DNA of 64,000 nt, taken from positions 79,436 to 143,435 of the forward strand of contig VCJN01001941.1 of NCBI GenBank assembly GCA_006384855.1, given 5' to 3'. The DNA comes from Tetraselmis striata. Its lineage: Eukaryota > Chlorophyta > Chlorodendrophyceae > Chlorodendrales > Chlorodendraceae. Below the pieces are notes generated by a model. It was given only the letters and a program-made list of their open reading frames with translations. It was not told the origin of the DNA and did not search any database. Of this stretch, positions 1 to 11,542 are shown piece by piece (the stretch's first letter is position 1; the number at the start of each line of letters is the position of its first letter). Position numbers and translations under genes: made by a program.

Positions 1-1009
1 GTACACGGTAGGTTTGAGGGAATGTCGGGATATGCGGAGGAGTGTATCTAGCCACATCCGATTGAGTGGTTTCGGAGTTTTCTATAGAGGCGGATCGCAG
101 CGGCGCCGGGGGGTGGAGGGGGTTTATTTGGGGGTTGCTTCTTGGGGCAGAGGACCGTGAGTTGATGGATGGCTTTAAGTGTGAGTTTGTGCATGGTACC
201 GCTGCGGCTTAGGGTGACGGGGACTATTTCAATCGGACACTCCAGCCTTGTTGATATACGGCGTCCACCATGTACTTTTTTTTTGATGAGAGCGTGTACG
301 CTGGCATGATTAAGATCAGTGCAGTATTTGAATTCGATTATCTGTACTTCTTGGACTGCTATGGGATCACTGTTGGGGGATATGGATTCGGTGGCCGGGT
401 TTTTAGGGTTTACGGGGGTCGGTCAGGGCCATGACCTGCCTCCACGGCGGCCGACCGGTCCACTCTCCTTTGCTGTGGCACGCTCCATCGAGCGCACGAG
501 AGCCCGCCCACCCCCCCCTCTCTGTGGGCTTGTTTGCCCGCACATTCCTGATTGTCACAACCTGCAACCATCCCTGACATTTTCCGGCAAACCAGACGTT
601 CCTTATGGAACTGCGAGTATGACGCGCGATGAGCTTGCGACCATATAGATTGTCGTCACTGCAGACCATGACGATATGCTGACGATTATTCATATCATAT
701 CAGTAGATACGCAAGCCCGCCAATAGCCCAATACTGTAGGCCAATAAATCCGGTACATGTCGAATTATCGTCGTGGTTTATATCAATTCCGCGATTTCAC
801 GTGGTCCAGCAAGATGATGACATTAACATTGATAAGATAATAAGGTTGGGGCAGGTGGGCCGCCAGGGGGCAGGTCACCACCAGCTATATGGACCCATGG
901 TAGTGAGAGTGAGTCCTGCAGCTACGCGGTGTGAGAGTGCCAGACTTCCGCACGCTGTTTCGATGCAATGGATCTAGCTGTTATTTTGGGTTTTCTTCCG
1001 CGCCGGTGC
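1..1009. other. No gene recognised
   Basis: Both strands were read. There are short open frames only, no recognisable domain, and no convincing splice pair next to coding sequence. The stretch ends where the LINE-like repeat begins. It could be the flank of a gene outside the window or decayed repeat. Confidence 0.4.
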
Positions 1010-1440
1010 TGAATACCCACCAGTACTGCCCTTTTGTGGTGGAGGACCGCGGCCGGCTGGGGCTCCGACGTGTTTCATACCGCTGGCCGGCTGGGGCTCC
1101 GGCTCAACATCTTCGCGTTGTTGTTAATCGCGGTGAGCACCTGCCCCGGCGAAAGTTCCGCTTTGACTCCGTGCTTCCTCTGCGTACATTCCGTGAAGGG
1201 TCTGCGCAGTTATGCCGTCAGCCGCCCAATGGAGTTCTGTCAGCACATGCATGCAGTTGGGCAGGAGTTGTTGCAACGTGTGCCTGTTTGCGTACATGAT
1301 ACCATGGGCGGAAATCTCGCCAACGGTAAACAGGAGCCTAAGGTGTTGTGTGTGTGCGCGTGCCTTCTCATCCCCCTCTTCTGCTGCTGCTCACTCACAG
1401 TCGTGGTAGCGCACGGCAGATGTAGCTGAAATAGCCTCTA
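1010..1440 (+). repeat. Decayed LINE 3' region (endonuclease-tail remnant)
   Basis: Nucleotide and frame similarity to the minus strand of 61756-61334, the downstream part of the LINE at the right edge. Both contain a frame reading PFVVEDRGRLG, followed at similar spacing by a Cys-Phe-Leu step, a run with LLQRV, and a Cys-Val-His step. Here the frame is broken after the first motif and switches between two frames, so the copy is not functional. A tandem duplication of a GGCCGGCTGGGGCTCCG-like unit lies near 1051-1100. The orientation is opposite to the right-edge element. Confidence 0.6.
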
Positions 1441-1940
1441 ATTGCAAAAAGTCTACTAAACTTTCGCAGCTAGCTCAGGCAAATACATGATGGTGACGCT
1501 GTGATACCGAATCCGCTGGTCCTAGTTTCCCAACGCAGAACTGTAGCAAGGAGATGTGTGCCATTTCAGCTGTCTTTTTGTATCACTGTACAACACGAGT
1601 GGAAAACCTCCAAATGAATAATACCTTATTACGCAATTTGACCATGCAAGTGCCGCATCGCACAAGCATGCAGTGCTGCAAATATCATGGACTCAGAAAG
1701 TTCCAATGACTTCCTTCCTTACAACTTCATCAACATGCCGCACTTTATTGTCATTTCAATTCGTATTGATGCAACACTTTTATTGCGACTATCAAATACA
1801 ATTTCATGAACAATGTATAATTTCATAGCGAATAGGGGGAGTCCATTTTGTCATGGCGTAATTGCCAAGCATTTGCCTCCTTATGGCTGATTAGAAGCAC
1901 GAAATATGGTGCAAACTGCAAGCTTATTGCCGCGGGTTGG
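1441..1940. other. No gene recognised (3' flank of the methyltransferase gene)
   Basis: AT-richer sequence beyond the stop codon of the minus-strand gene at 1941. No coding signal. It probably includes that gene's 3' untranslated region, but no polyadenylation signal was assigned. Confidence 0.4.
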
Positions 1941-3552
1941 TCACCTGGTGTGCTGCCCGTCGCTGGGGGTGCTGCGCCCGATGAGGTCCGGGACCGAGGC
2001 AACGTCACTGCCGCTGCCGCTGCCACCCTCGCCAGGCAGCATGCCGCCCGCAATGAGGACGGGGCGCGTCGTGATGCGGTCGTCAATTGAGCGCACAATC
2101 TGAGCGCCGCAGGTGCCGGCGAACGCGCCGGCAAGCATGTGGTAGCGCGAGGTACTGGGCAGATGCTCCAGGTCGCAGTCGTGCAGGTACGTCGAGGTGC
2201 TGATACAGCAGGGCATCACCGCCCACATCGCGCCGGCGCGCTGCGCGCCAACGACCACATCGCGGTTTGCCTCATTGCAGGCATGCAGCGCGACGACGCA
2301 GTCATGGGGTCCAACCGTCGCCATGTCGTGCGCGTTTCCGCTCGCCCGGTCACCACAGCAAGGAGCGAAGGCTGCTCCGAGATCCGCCTCCCGGAAGTCG
2401 TCAAGATTCTGCAGCGTTGCGCGCCAGTCGGGCTGCTTCTGGCCCACCGTCTCCCATGCGGCGCAGTACGCTCGGAACGCTGGGTGCGGGGCCAGGTCGA
2501 CGCACACCACGCGCTTGCCAGGAAAGCGGTACGCCAGCAGGATGCCCAGCAGGCCGTGCCCGCAGGCGAGGTCCCAGAGAGTGTCGACGCGCCGCCCGGG
2601 CTGCCCCTGCTCCGCGGCCACCACGATGTCGGATACCAACTGCGCATCAGCAGCAGCAGCGGCAGGCAAAGCCGTCCGTGAGCTCGCCTGCTGTAGTGTG
2701 ATGGGTGTTGTCGGCCTTGTTGGGGGCAAATGTCGGTAGTGGACGATGCAACGCCAGCATGCGGCATCACTATCCACGAGCCACTACCTGCTTACGCCAC
2801 GCTGCTACACTGCAAAAGGCAGGTTGCCCTGCTAATCAGTAAGCTATGCCAAGGACTTGCTCGCCTCCTCCCTGTGCCCATACGTATATTACTACCCTCT
2901 ACTGGAACGCACTCGCTGTTGTGATCAGTGGCCATCATCAGGCTTTGGGCTTCACCGTGGAGGCTTTCCGTGGGAGTGAGTGGCAGAGTGAAGTCGTGCC
3001 AGAATGACAGGGGGAGAATTTCGGGTGGGAGTGTGTTTGGGCATTGTTGTGCGGATGCATGAGCTTTGGCTACAAGGTATATATAACATACATATAGCGA
3101 CTACATGCATTCCAGGTGCAGGCACGCACATTTTGTACCTGTGGTCGTCTGCAGTACATCCAGTCGCCTACAGGCCTTGTTGTCTGTCCGCTGGGTGGAG
3201 CGGTGGTCTCCTACTCAGGAGGTCCCCGGATCGATTCCCGGCTCTGTCATGTCAGGGCAATATCGCCCCAACGTGTCCCGGGTTCACCCGGTTGATGCAT
3301 TAGCGACTAAGCCCCTCGGGGTTCGAATGAGGCAGCGGTCTAATGGCTATGCCAGACCTTCGACTGCAGTTGGCGCACGAGGTCAATGGCTGGGGCGGCT
3401 TCGGCCGATGATTCCGGGAGAGCCAGAAAGAAGCGGAAAAGTAAAGCATCTCTTGTTACTCTTAGCTGCAAAAAAATGACCAATTTATTATAATTGAAAT
3501 CCCATTTCTCGCGCATTATTTTCTCACACATAAATATGGTATTATTGGAGAA

Positions 3553-3583
<31 letters not shown>

Positions 3584-4047
3584 CGTGACGGGGGCACCTT
3601 GAAGGCTTCCAGCGTCTCAAACAGCTCGTTCACACGCAGGTAGCGACCCTCCCCCGCGGCGTCCACCGCGTGAAAGATGGCCGGCAGCTCCGGAAAGTAC
3701 CGCCCGAAGGAGTCGCGCAGGTAGGCGTGGAATCGCGCTCGCAGCGCCGGCGGCAGCCCAGGCACCGTGGCGCCCGGGTGCATCGGGAAGGCGGGCAGGT
3801 CCACGGCCGCGCTCCACCGCGCCTCCACCGCCGCCGTGCCAGCCCCCGCGTCCGCCCAGCGCGGCGCCGCGGTCGCAAAGTCGCGCCACGCGCCGGCGCG
3901 CCCCGCGTCTACCTCCGAGTGCTTGCGGCCAGCCGTGTGCGCGCCCCAGTTCTTCCGGCTGCTGAAGCCCAGCCCGCAGGTGTCGCAGTAGTAGCGCCAC
4001 CCAGTAGCCGCCAGCGTGGCCTGCACATCGGCTTGCTCCATCGCCAT
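1941..4047 (-). CDS. U1-type C2H2 zinc-finger / SAM-dependent methyltransferase fusion
   Basis: Two exons, 4047-3598 and 2690-1941, join in phase 0 and give about 399 residues. Exon 1 starts at an ATG and carries a U1/matrin-type zinc finger at residues about 19-43: Cys-x2-Cys-x12-His-x5-His, with YYCDTCGLGF at its start. Exon 2 is a Rossmann methyltransferase: motif I DLACGHGLLGILLA, then VVCVDLAP (acidic residue that would bind the SAM ribose), then VALHACNEANRD and a VMPCC motif. The HAC and PCC motifs resemble the METTL25/GSTCD-type methyltransferase group. The substrate is unknown; the zinc finger suggests RNA. The single intron (3597-2691) has a 31-base C run on the coding strand near the donor and contains a SINE. 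Joining the exons is inferred from matching phase and strand. Otherwise these are two adjacent genes. Confidence 0.65.
3181..3465 (+). mobile_element. tRNA-derived SINE, copy 1
   Basis: About 285 bp. The head resembles a tRNA gene, with an A-box-like GGGTGGAGCGGTGG and a B-box-like GGATCGATTCCC (RNA polymerase III promoter). The body is shared with 21247-21541 (+) and 54478-54190 (-): a GTTGATGCA/TTAGCGACTA block, then GGTCTAATGGCTATG, CCAGACCT, GACTGCAGTTG and TTCGGCCGAT. It sits inside the intron of the zinc-finger methyltransferase gene, antisense to it. Confidence 0.75.
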
Positions 4048-4237
4048 CGCGACGCACCCTGCCCCGTGCCCGCTCCGCCCTCGTGCTCGCCGCCGCCTGC
4101 GTGTGCTATCTGGCGGCGCGGCGACGGCGCGGCTGCCGCGGTCTCCGGGGCGGTGTGAAAAACCGCGCGCGTCTGATGGGAGCGGGCTGCGGCGAGGGCG
4201 TCGACGCGCTGCGCCCTGGACTGGTGGCGACTGATGG

Positions 4238-4248
4238 GAATATATAAG
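4238..4248 (-). promoter_or_regulatory. TATA-like element upstream of the zinc-finger methyltransferase
   Basis: On the minus strand a CTTATATATTCCC stretch lies about 190 bases upstream of the ATG at 4047. Position and sequence fit a TATA box. No transcription start is known. Confidence 0.3.
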
Positions 4249-5090
4249 CGACGAATGGAATGGCGAGCCGCGGGAATGGCGAGCCGCGTTAAATCTGAGG
4301 CCCGGGGGGGGGGGGGGGGGGGGGGGACAACGAGGATTGGCGATGAGCTGTGCTCGTACTGTAGACAACTACAGCGCAAGTTTCGTAGTAGTCCTGCAAT
4401 TTTCGGGCTGGTACGGGCCGGCAGTACCAGGAAGGCTTTACCACGTACACGCTAGTATTTGTATATCATTGCAAGAATGACAATACGACCTGACCTGCTG
4501 TCAGCCGCATGTCGTGCTGGTATAGTGTCGTTAAATGCTGTTTTCAGAGCATTGCTTATGGACACTTACCAAAGTAAATGCGGCAGCAATGCTGTATTGA
4601 TGGCTGAATTGAAGCTATTTGGCTGCTCGGATAGAGCATCCATCGCCGTCCTGTCACTCTTGCACGCTATTTCAAGTTGTTGCAGCGTCATGCGAAGAAA
4701 CGAGTTTGGAAATTAGTCTGCTGGCAAGCCGCCGCGTTCTCATCAGCCATCAGGCAGCATTATTGCTGTTTGCGAAGTGGTAGAGCGTCGTTGGTACGAG
4801 TACATACGAGATGTAGTTCTTACAAACGGATTGTGATACCAAAGTATGAGCCAAGGTGCTGTTAATAATATGCATTCGTGTCTATCTATTGCTTCTCAGA
4901 GGCCCAAGCCGCTGTTATAAGAAAGGAAGTAGCATTTCTTTTGGAAATCCGTCTGCTTCAAAACAAGACAAGCAGTCGGGAGATGCAAGTAAAGGGACAA
5001 TGTCCGCATCAACAGGGGTGAGTATGTCTTGCTGATGCTGTAATTCTGCCAGACACCCTGCGGCACAGCGGCAGCGGCAGGGGCGCCCCC
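4249..5090. other. Intergenic, no gene recognised
   Basis: Lies between the start of the zinc-finger gene and the end of the TRIC gene, both on the minus strand. It contains a G run at about 4304-4326. The rest is mixed-composition sequence with short open frames and no recognisable domain. Confidence 0.45.
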
Positions 5091-5831
5091 TCATTTCGTC
5101 TTTTTCTGGCTGACAGAGCTGTCCAACTCCACGGCATCAGCTGAGGAAAGGCCCTTTGCCTTTAAGGTCCGGTTGGCCTTTGCTTTGGGCGCCGCGGGCT
5201 GCTGGGCGGAGGGCGGCAGCGGCTGGGGAAAGGGCGGGATGCCGGACAGCGCGTGGAAGGTGGCGTCAAAAGGCCGCGTGAGGTCGATCTCCGCGCCCCA
5301 CAACGTGCTCAGCACTGCTTGTAGCAGCAGGATGGTGGTCACCAGCGCCTTGGCCTGCGTTGTCAGTAGTAAGATCAGCTCTGCAAGGGTTACCCTCGCC
5401 CAGCAATAACTTCACAGCATGTCTCAAGAAGGGGGGGGACCTGCAGTGGCTCGAGCTGAAACTCCTGTGGGAGGTAGTGCACGGCTGACAGGTACACAGT
5501 GGCGCCAAGGAAGCCGGAGCGCAGCGCCCACGACGGCGCCGACAGCTCTGCGGGACGCGCCAGCCCGCCAAGCGCATGCTTGATGGCGTCGCACAACAGG
5601 GTGCCGCCGGTGCCGGCGATGGTGCCCAGCAGCAGGTGCGCGCCGACTACCCCTGGATATAGCGAGGCCGCCATCTCTGCTCGTGCGCAGATGAGACCTG
5701 CGCGGCAGTAGCTGCGTGCGTCACGCGAGACGGGAGCAGTGTCAAACCTCTCCCCAACCTGAATGGACGGATCTCTAATGAGTGCTAGGTGACACCCAGC
5801 CAGAGTGAGGCCGAGGTGTGTGAGTGTGTGT

Positions 5832-5862
<31 letters not shown>

Positions 5863-6336
5863 GGGGGGGCAATTGAGCTGTTTGAATGGGGGCATATCAG
5901 GGGAGAGCTTGGGTGGCGGGGCGCACGTGGTGGCCAGTCGGCAGATAAGTCGGACCAGCGGCAGGCCCAGCAGCCAGGCGCCGAGCCTGGTATAGTGCAC
6001 GAAGTACCAGGCGGCGGCTATGTAAGGGAGCAGGCGCGCGTCCACGAAGGCTGGGACGGGCGCCATGTCGGGGCGCATCATGAGCAGCGCCGTCAGCGTG
6101 CCGCCGCCGAACGCGCCCGCGAAGACGGCCCAGAAGGACAGCAGCCAGCGGTGCCCGCCGGCGTGCAGCTCGGGCATCCGCAGCACCGCGGCGCAGTACA
6201 GGCAGTGCAGCCCCAGAATGAGGTCCGTCGGGCCGTTGCCGCGGGCGTACAGCGCGGACAGCGCGGTGAGCCCTTCCCGCAGCGCGGCGCTGCCCGGCGC
6301 CACGTACTCGGCGACGTCTCTCAGGAAGGTGGCCAT
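5091..6336 (-). CDS. TRIC-type trimeric intracellular cation channel
   Basis: Three exons, 6336-5927, 5711-5441 and 5354-5091, whose phases close exactly to give about 314 residues (animal TRIC-A and B are about 290-300). TRIC proteins are monovalent cation channels of the ER or SR that balance charge during calcium release. Family features seen: a glycine-rich GAFGGGTLTALLMM segment, then YIAAAWYFVHYTRLGAWLLG (TRIC: AVWYLIFFCPLD), then an IAGTGGTLL segment (TRIC: KGSGVALMSNFEQLLRG), and SGFLGATVYLSAVHYL (TRIC: ASLYGAILFTLQQTRWL). The C-terminus is Lys/Ser-rich and ends in KKTK, an ER-retrieval-like dibasic end. Intron 1 contains a TG repeat plus a C/G run, and intron 2 begins GTCCCCCCC. Family assignment is good; ion selectivity cannot be read from sequence. 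Confidence 0.75.
5819..5869 (+). repeat. (TG)n microsatellite followed by a G run
   Basis: About 13 TG units and then 24 consecutive G, inside TRIC intron 1. On the coding strand this is a C run followed by CA repeats. Confidence 0.9.
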
Positions 6337-6966
6337 GCCGAAAACCGCGCTGCGAGACACCCACTAGCGGGCTCGTGCTCCAGATGCTCTTGTCCGGTGC
6401 CTGCCCAGCAGTGCCGCCGGCGATGAGACAACAGTCCTGATACCTTGTATCAACTCTGTCCTGTGCCCTCTGAAGCTCCAACCCCCTAGAGTCGCTACTC
6501 CTATCGCCAGCAGCATGCGAATTGCGAAACACAGTTCGCGACCAGAGACCTGTATCTCACTTCCAGTAGCGACCAAGGATTACCTGTACAGGTAGTAGCG
6601 CAGCACGCAGGCGAGGTGGCGAAAAGCAGACCAGACGACGCGCGTAATCGCCATCATCGGTCGCTATGGTGACGCAGTGCGTAAGGATTAATCATCAAGC
6701 CCTCAGGCCGCAGTAATATACCGCCGGTTGGATATGTAAGGCGCATAAACATTTCACACATTCGCGGATGAAATAATTGACATGATTCATGCAATATTGC
6801 GGTTCGTCGATACAATATATGCGTTGACTTACCGGTAAATTTAACCCTGTCCGTTCCTTGCGGCCGCTCTGCGCGTGCAATCTGCGCCTGCGCTTCGCCA
6901 TGCGTTGCCGGTGAACGATATTCGCGGCGGGGTTCCATCAGGCGCGCGGCGCCTCACATCGGACAT
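6337..6966. other. Divergent promoter region, no gene recognised
   Basis: About 630 bases separate the TRIC start (minus) from the TPR-PH start (plus). They would hold both promoters and 5' untranslated regions. No specific motif could be assigned. Confidence 0.4.
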
Positions 6967-9900
6967 ATGCCCACACCGACCGACAGGATATCGCCGGCCG
7001 CAGACCAGGTATCCGAACGACGCCCCGATTCAGCCCGCGCCCTGTGCCCGTGCTCGGACGCGGTGGCAATGGCGGACGAGCACGCCGGCGGCGTGGTGGC
7101 GGAGACCTCATCCGGCGGGCAGCAGTGGTCGGGCGGGGACGATCTGTTCGAAGCGCCGTTGCAGGCGGAGGCAGAGGAAGCCGGTGGCGCCGACGGACAG
7201 CCGCAGGTATCCTTAGGGGACGCCGTCGTCCTGCCGGGGTCGGGCGGCGAGGTGCAGGGCTCTGTGTTCCTGGGTACGGCTGGCGGCGTGGCGGAGGGGC
7301 CGAGCGACGGGGAGGACGAGCGCGCGGGGGGCGAAGCGCCGGGCGCCTTCGGCCGCTCGTACAGCTGGCTCGATGGGGAGTTCATGGCATCCTTCCAAGC
7401 CAAGGTGGGTGAGCCGTTGGTGGCTCGCTTTGGCGTTGCTTGGTTAACTTCAATAACGGGGTGCACGGGGGTTCCTCCGCTTCCTCGATGGGGTGGCCCC
7501 TCATACCTCACCCGTCTCAGGCGCCGCCTTCACAAAACCCATCCGGCTCCCCCTGCACACACAGGCGCCCGGCTTCAGGCCCAAATTTGGCGGGGAGGAG
7601 CTCCAGCGAGCTTTTGCCGCGTTGGGTGGCCCTGCGCTGCTAACGCCCCCCGAGGTGGCTTGTCGACTTGTCCTCCTGTATTGGTCCACAGCTCTGGCCG
7701 TGTGGGGCTGTCCCTGCACGGGCAGAGGGGCAATGCGCGGGGGCTGAGGTGTTGCACGACCGCCCCCCTTGCCTGTATCTTCTCTGTAGGGACAGTTGCA
7801 GGCGGAACAGCCGGGCGGATCGACCCCCAAGGGCAAGGCGCAGGGCTCCCCGGCGCCCAAGGTCCCGCTACCGCCGCTGCTGGCACGCGAGGTGAGGCGC
7901 CAGGGGCCACCCTCCCTCCGCGCATTTCCTGCATTGCTCCGCGCTGGCCGCCCTCTGCGGATCAGTTGGCGGATGCTTCTGCGGATCAGTTGGCGGATGC
8001 TGGCCCGGCCTGTATCCTGTGGCCTGCAGCTGCTGGCAGACACTGGTGGCATCCGGGCTGAGGCTGCGATGGGCCCGCGGGGTGTCTTATAGGCGGGCGA
8101 TGCGCGCTCGCGGGAGCTTGTGTTTGCCGCCAAGCGGCACAGCGCCGCTGCCATCACCAACCCGGACGACTTCCACGCGCACTACAACCACGGTCTAGTG
8201 CTTCAGGAGCTGGCCAGCGTGAAGGGTCGGCGGCCCGTGGACCAGGAGCGGCTGCTGCTGGAGGTCCTGCCCCTTCCCTGCCCTGCCCCTCAGGCCGGCT
8301 AGCTCAACAGCGCATGGGGACGCACACCCTGATGCGGCTGCCGCCGGTGGCGCAGGCATGTGAGTGCTACGGCGCCGCGCTCACCATCTGCCGCAGCGCG
8401 CATGCTGTTCTATACAACTGGGGCGTTGCGCTGACGGACCTGGCCAAGCTCGCCAAGGTGAGGGAGGTTGGGGGGGGGGGGGGGGGGGCACAAACCAGGG
8501 AAGGCAGGGCGAAAAGGGTTGGGGCAGGGGGGGGGCTGCCTCTGGATAGGGCTTCCCTCAGGGTGGCTTGACTGACGCGTAGTGGTCGGCGGGCGCTGCG
8601 CGCAGATGAATGGCTCCGGAGAGATGCGGCAGTACCTGTACACCGCAGGCGAGAAGTATGCGGCGGCGCTGCGCTGGAACCCGCGCAACCCACAGGTGCG
8701 GCCGCCCCCCCTGCTGCGCAATACACATCCAGCCCGTGTGCCGAGGATGGTGCCTCGTCTGCCACCTTGCCAATTGCATCCCTAGCCAGTAGGGAACTCG
8801 CCACCTGCCAGGCAGCCTCTGCCGCCTTACCTTTCCTACTCGTGGGATGTCGCGAGGGCAGCCGCGCTGTCCTCACCCCCATCCGCCTGGCTGAGCCTTT
8901 TGCAGGCGCTGAACAACCTGGGGCTGGTGCTGCAAGACCTGTCGCTGGGGCTGCCGCTGCCGCAGCGGCAGAAGCTGATGGGCTGGGCCGCCGAAAAGTT
9001 CCGGCGCGCCATGCGGCTGCGGCCTGACTTCCACCGCTCCGCATACAACCTGGGGACGGTGTACTACGCGCACGCGGCCGCTCTGGGCCACCACCAGGTG
9101 CGCTGCTGCTTCCCCCTGGAATTGACCCTCGCAAGCCGTGGCATTCCCCATGGAAGGGGGGGGGGGGGGGGGGGGGGGGGTTGACAGGGGGTGAGGGGAA
9201 GAGGGGCTTTGAGGCAACAGGTAGCCCGCAATCTACAGAGCAGCTGGGCATATGGTTGGTGGCTTCCGGCATAATTGCCATCAACGCGTCTAGCAGGCCC
9301 ACGGCACGTCCCAGGGCAGCACGGGTAGTGCAAGCAGCATCGTTCCCGCGTACTGTTACCAGGAGTAGTGGCTCTTGTGTTTGGGATTGCCTCCAGGAAT
9401 CAAGTGGCGATTGACATCGCTCGGCACATCGCTTGCCAAAGGAACATTCCATGGCTAGGACATTCCAGCAGGCAGAGATCGCCTGGGTATAGGCGGATCT
9501 GTGCCCGCCTTGTTCTGTCAATGTCACATTTGTTTCCCCAGCGCCCTGGCATGGCACGCCCTTTCATGCAGCCTGCTGGATTTGGGGTACATTTCATGGA
9601 GTCCAGGGCTGATGTCTGCCTCGTCATCGTGCTTCAGCCGTCGCTTGCTCCAGGCTGTGACTGTCCCCACTGCCCGCTCTCAACAGTAGATGATGGAGAT
9701 GCTCGGCTCTGCGCCCCCTGACATGTGTGCTTGCCATGCTGCAACGCGCAGTGGCCCGGCACGGAGGGCGCGCCCAGCAGCACGGAGGGCTCTGTGGACG
9801 CGCTGTTCCAAATGGCGGCGCAGTACGTCTGCCTCGCGTTTGCGCTGGAGCCGTACAAGGAGGTGTACCAGAGCTCGTACGCGGTGGTGCGTGCACAGCT

Positions 9901-11542
9901 GCCGCTGCCATACCTGCGCTCCGGCTACCTGCGCAAGATGGCCCCCGGGCCCGCCCCGCTGTGCCGGGTGTGGATCCCGCCCCGCTCTGGGCACTGCGCC
10001 TTCCTTCCCCTTTGCAGCATTTGCTCGTCGGGATGCTTGATGTACTACTCCCAAAAGTCCCAACTGCCTCTGCTTCTTATCAGAGAGAGAGGGGGGGAGA
10101 GAGAGAGACCGTACATGGAGCTATAGGTAGCTGGATCTGCTTCTTATCAATATTTGCGTGTATGTATGTGTGATGGTGCGCCACTTTGAACACGATGTGG
10201 ACTTGCGCGGCGTTATAAATTTACGATATATCGTAATATATTTATATACTTATTTTGTGACCTTTTCATGATAAATTTCTGATTTGTGAAATGGCGTGCC
10301 GATGGTGATGGTGGTGTGGCAGGAGCGCTGGGTGCGCAACTGGTACGTGCTGGACGAGCAGTGCCTGGCGGAGGTGGAGGCGCCGCGAATTGAGGAGCAC
10401 CGGGCGCTGCGTAAAGAGGCGCTGGTGCGCACCATGGCCCCACACGCGAGCGCGGAGGCGGCGACGACGACGGCGGCGGCGGCGGCGGGGCCGTCAGGCA
10501 GCGGGGCGGCGGCGGCGGCGGCGGGGGCCGGCCTGATGAGGTGCGCACCAGGGTTGCACTATCCTGCTGAATGTGTGCGTTTGGCATCACACACGTGCAT
10601 GCCGTAGTAAGCACTTATCTTTCAACGAACGACCAACCGCCATGCCTCCATGATCTACGCATACCGTTGGTGTCAGAAGCGCGACAATCCCGAAGTCGTG
10701 CCATAAGCTTTACCACCGGTGCTCATGCGCGTGCCATCAGTACTCAATTTTTTATTATATTCACTTTTTGAACTCTACTTGTACGTTTCGGGTCGTTTCG
10801 TTTTTCCAGGGGTTGTATGGACGGGTTTGGTGGTCAGCAGGCGGAGTTCCGGCGTGGCGGGTGGTATTTGCCAGTCATGGGGCGGTCTGGGAAGGCGGGG
10901 GCCTGCTTACGCACTTCACCTGTGCCTAATTACGTCTGGAAAAGAATTGGGCTAGGGTGATGAAGCCCTGGGCATCTCGGCGCTGTTTGCTACCAAGGTA
11001 TTCCATAGTGTATGCTTTTATTGCCTATGATTGTGACATGCAGCATGCGTAGCCACTCAGTGTGCACTTATCAGTCTGCCTATCTTTTGCCGTACAGCGT
11101 GACTCATTAGTGTCAGGGCATACGGCCCGCCGGCGGAGCTTGTGCACAGCCCCGGCGCGCACCGCGAGGATGGGATGGGGGCAGAGGCGTCCGTCTAGAT
11201 TGGATGGTGAAGCCACGGTGATGGTGGGGACGCGTGCAGCTGACGGAGAGGGGGGCGGGCCATCGCCTGTTGTGTGGCAGGGTCCCGATGCACAACGTGC
11301 TCAGGGTGCAGCGCTGCTTCGACCCCAGCCTACCGGCGGGCGGCGCGCTGTGGCTGCAGCTGCGCGACTCGGAGGCGGGGATGTACCTGGTGGCGGAGGG
11401 CGAGGAGGAGGCGGAGTGCTGGGTGGACGCGCTGCTGCTCGTGGCGTTCCTGGTGGAGCAGCGGCGGGAGGAGGCGCTGGCCAGCGCGCTGAGCCGGTCG
11501 GTCGGCGGCGGCGGGGCCAGCAGCGACGACAGCGACTCGTAG
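6967..11542 (+). CDS. TPR protein with a C-terminal PH-like domain
   Basis: Ten exons join in phase to about 626 residues: 6967-7404, 7565-7654, 7790-7891, 8093-8263, 8356-8457, 8606-8695, 8906-9097, 9752-9967, 10323-10540 and 11281-11542. A later in-frame ATG at 7069 is an alternative start. The N-terminal ~200 residues are acidic and Gly/Pro-rich. The middle holds helical TPR-like repeats: HAHYNHGLVLQELA, AVLYNWGVALTDLAKLAK, ALNNLGLVLQDLS and SAYNLGTVYYAHA. The C-terminus looks like a PH domain split by an intron: SGYLRKMAPG, ERWVRNWYVLDE, an Ala-rich insert, then MHNVLRVQRCF, GMYLVAEGEEEAECWVDALLL. The last helix contains the tryptophan expected of PH domains. It ends in a Gly/Ser/Asp-rich tail. 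TPR arrays bind proteins and PH domains often bind phosphoinositides, so a membrane-associated adaptor is plausible. No named orthologue was recognised. Confidence 0.7.
10081..10140 (+). repeat. GA-headed short repeat, copy 1
   Basis: A GA-rich run followed by TACATGGAGCTATAGGTAGCTGGA. The same arrangement occurs at 34362-34441 (+), 44618-44718 (+) and 57771-57711 (-). Lies in the eighth intron of the TPR-PH gene. Confidence 0.55.
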
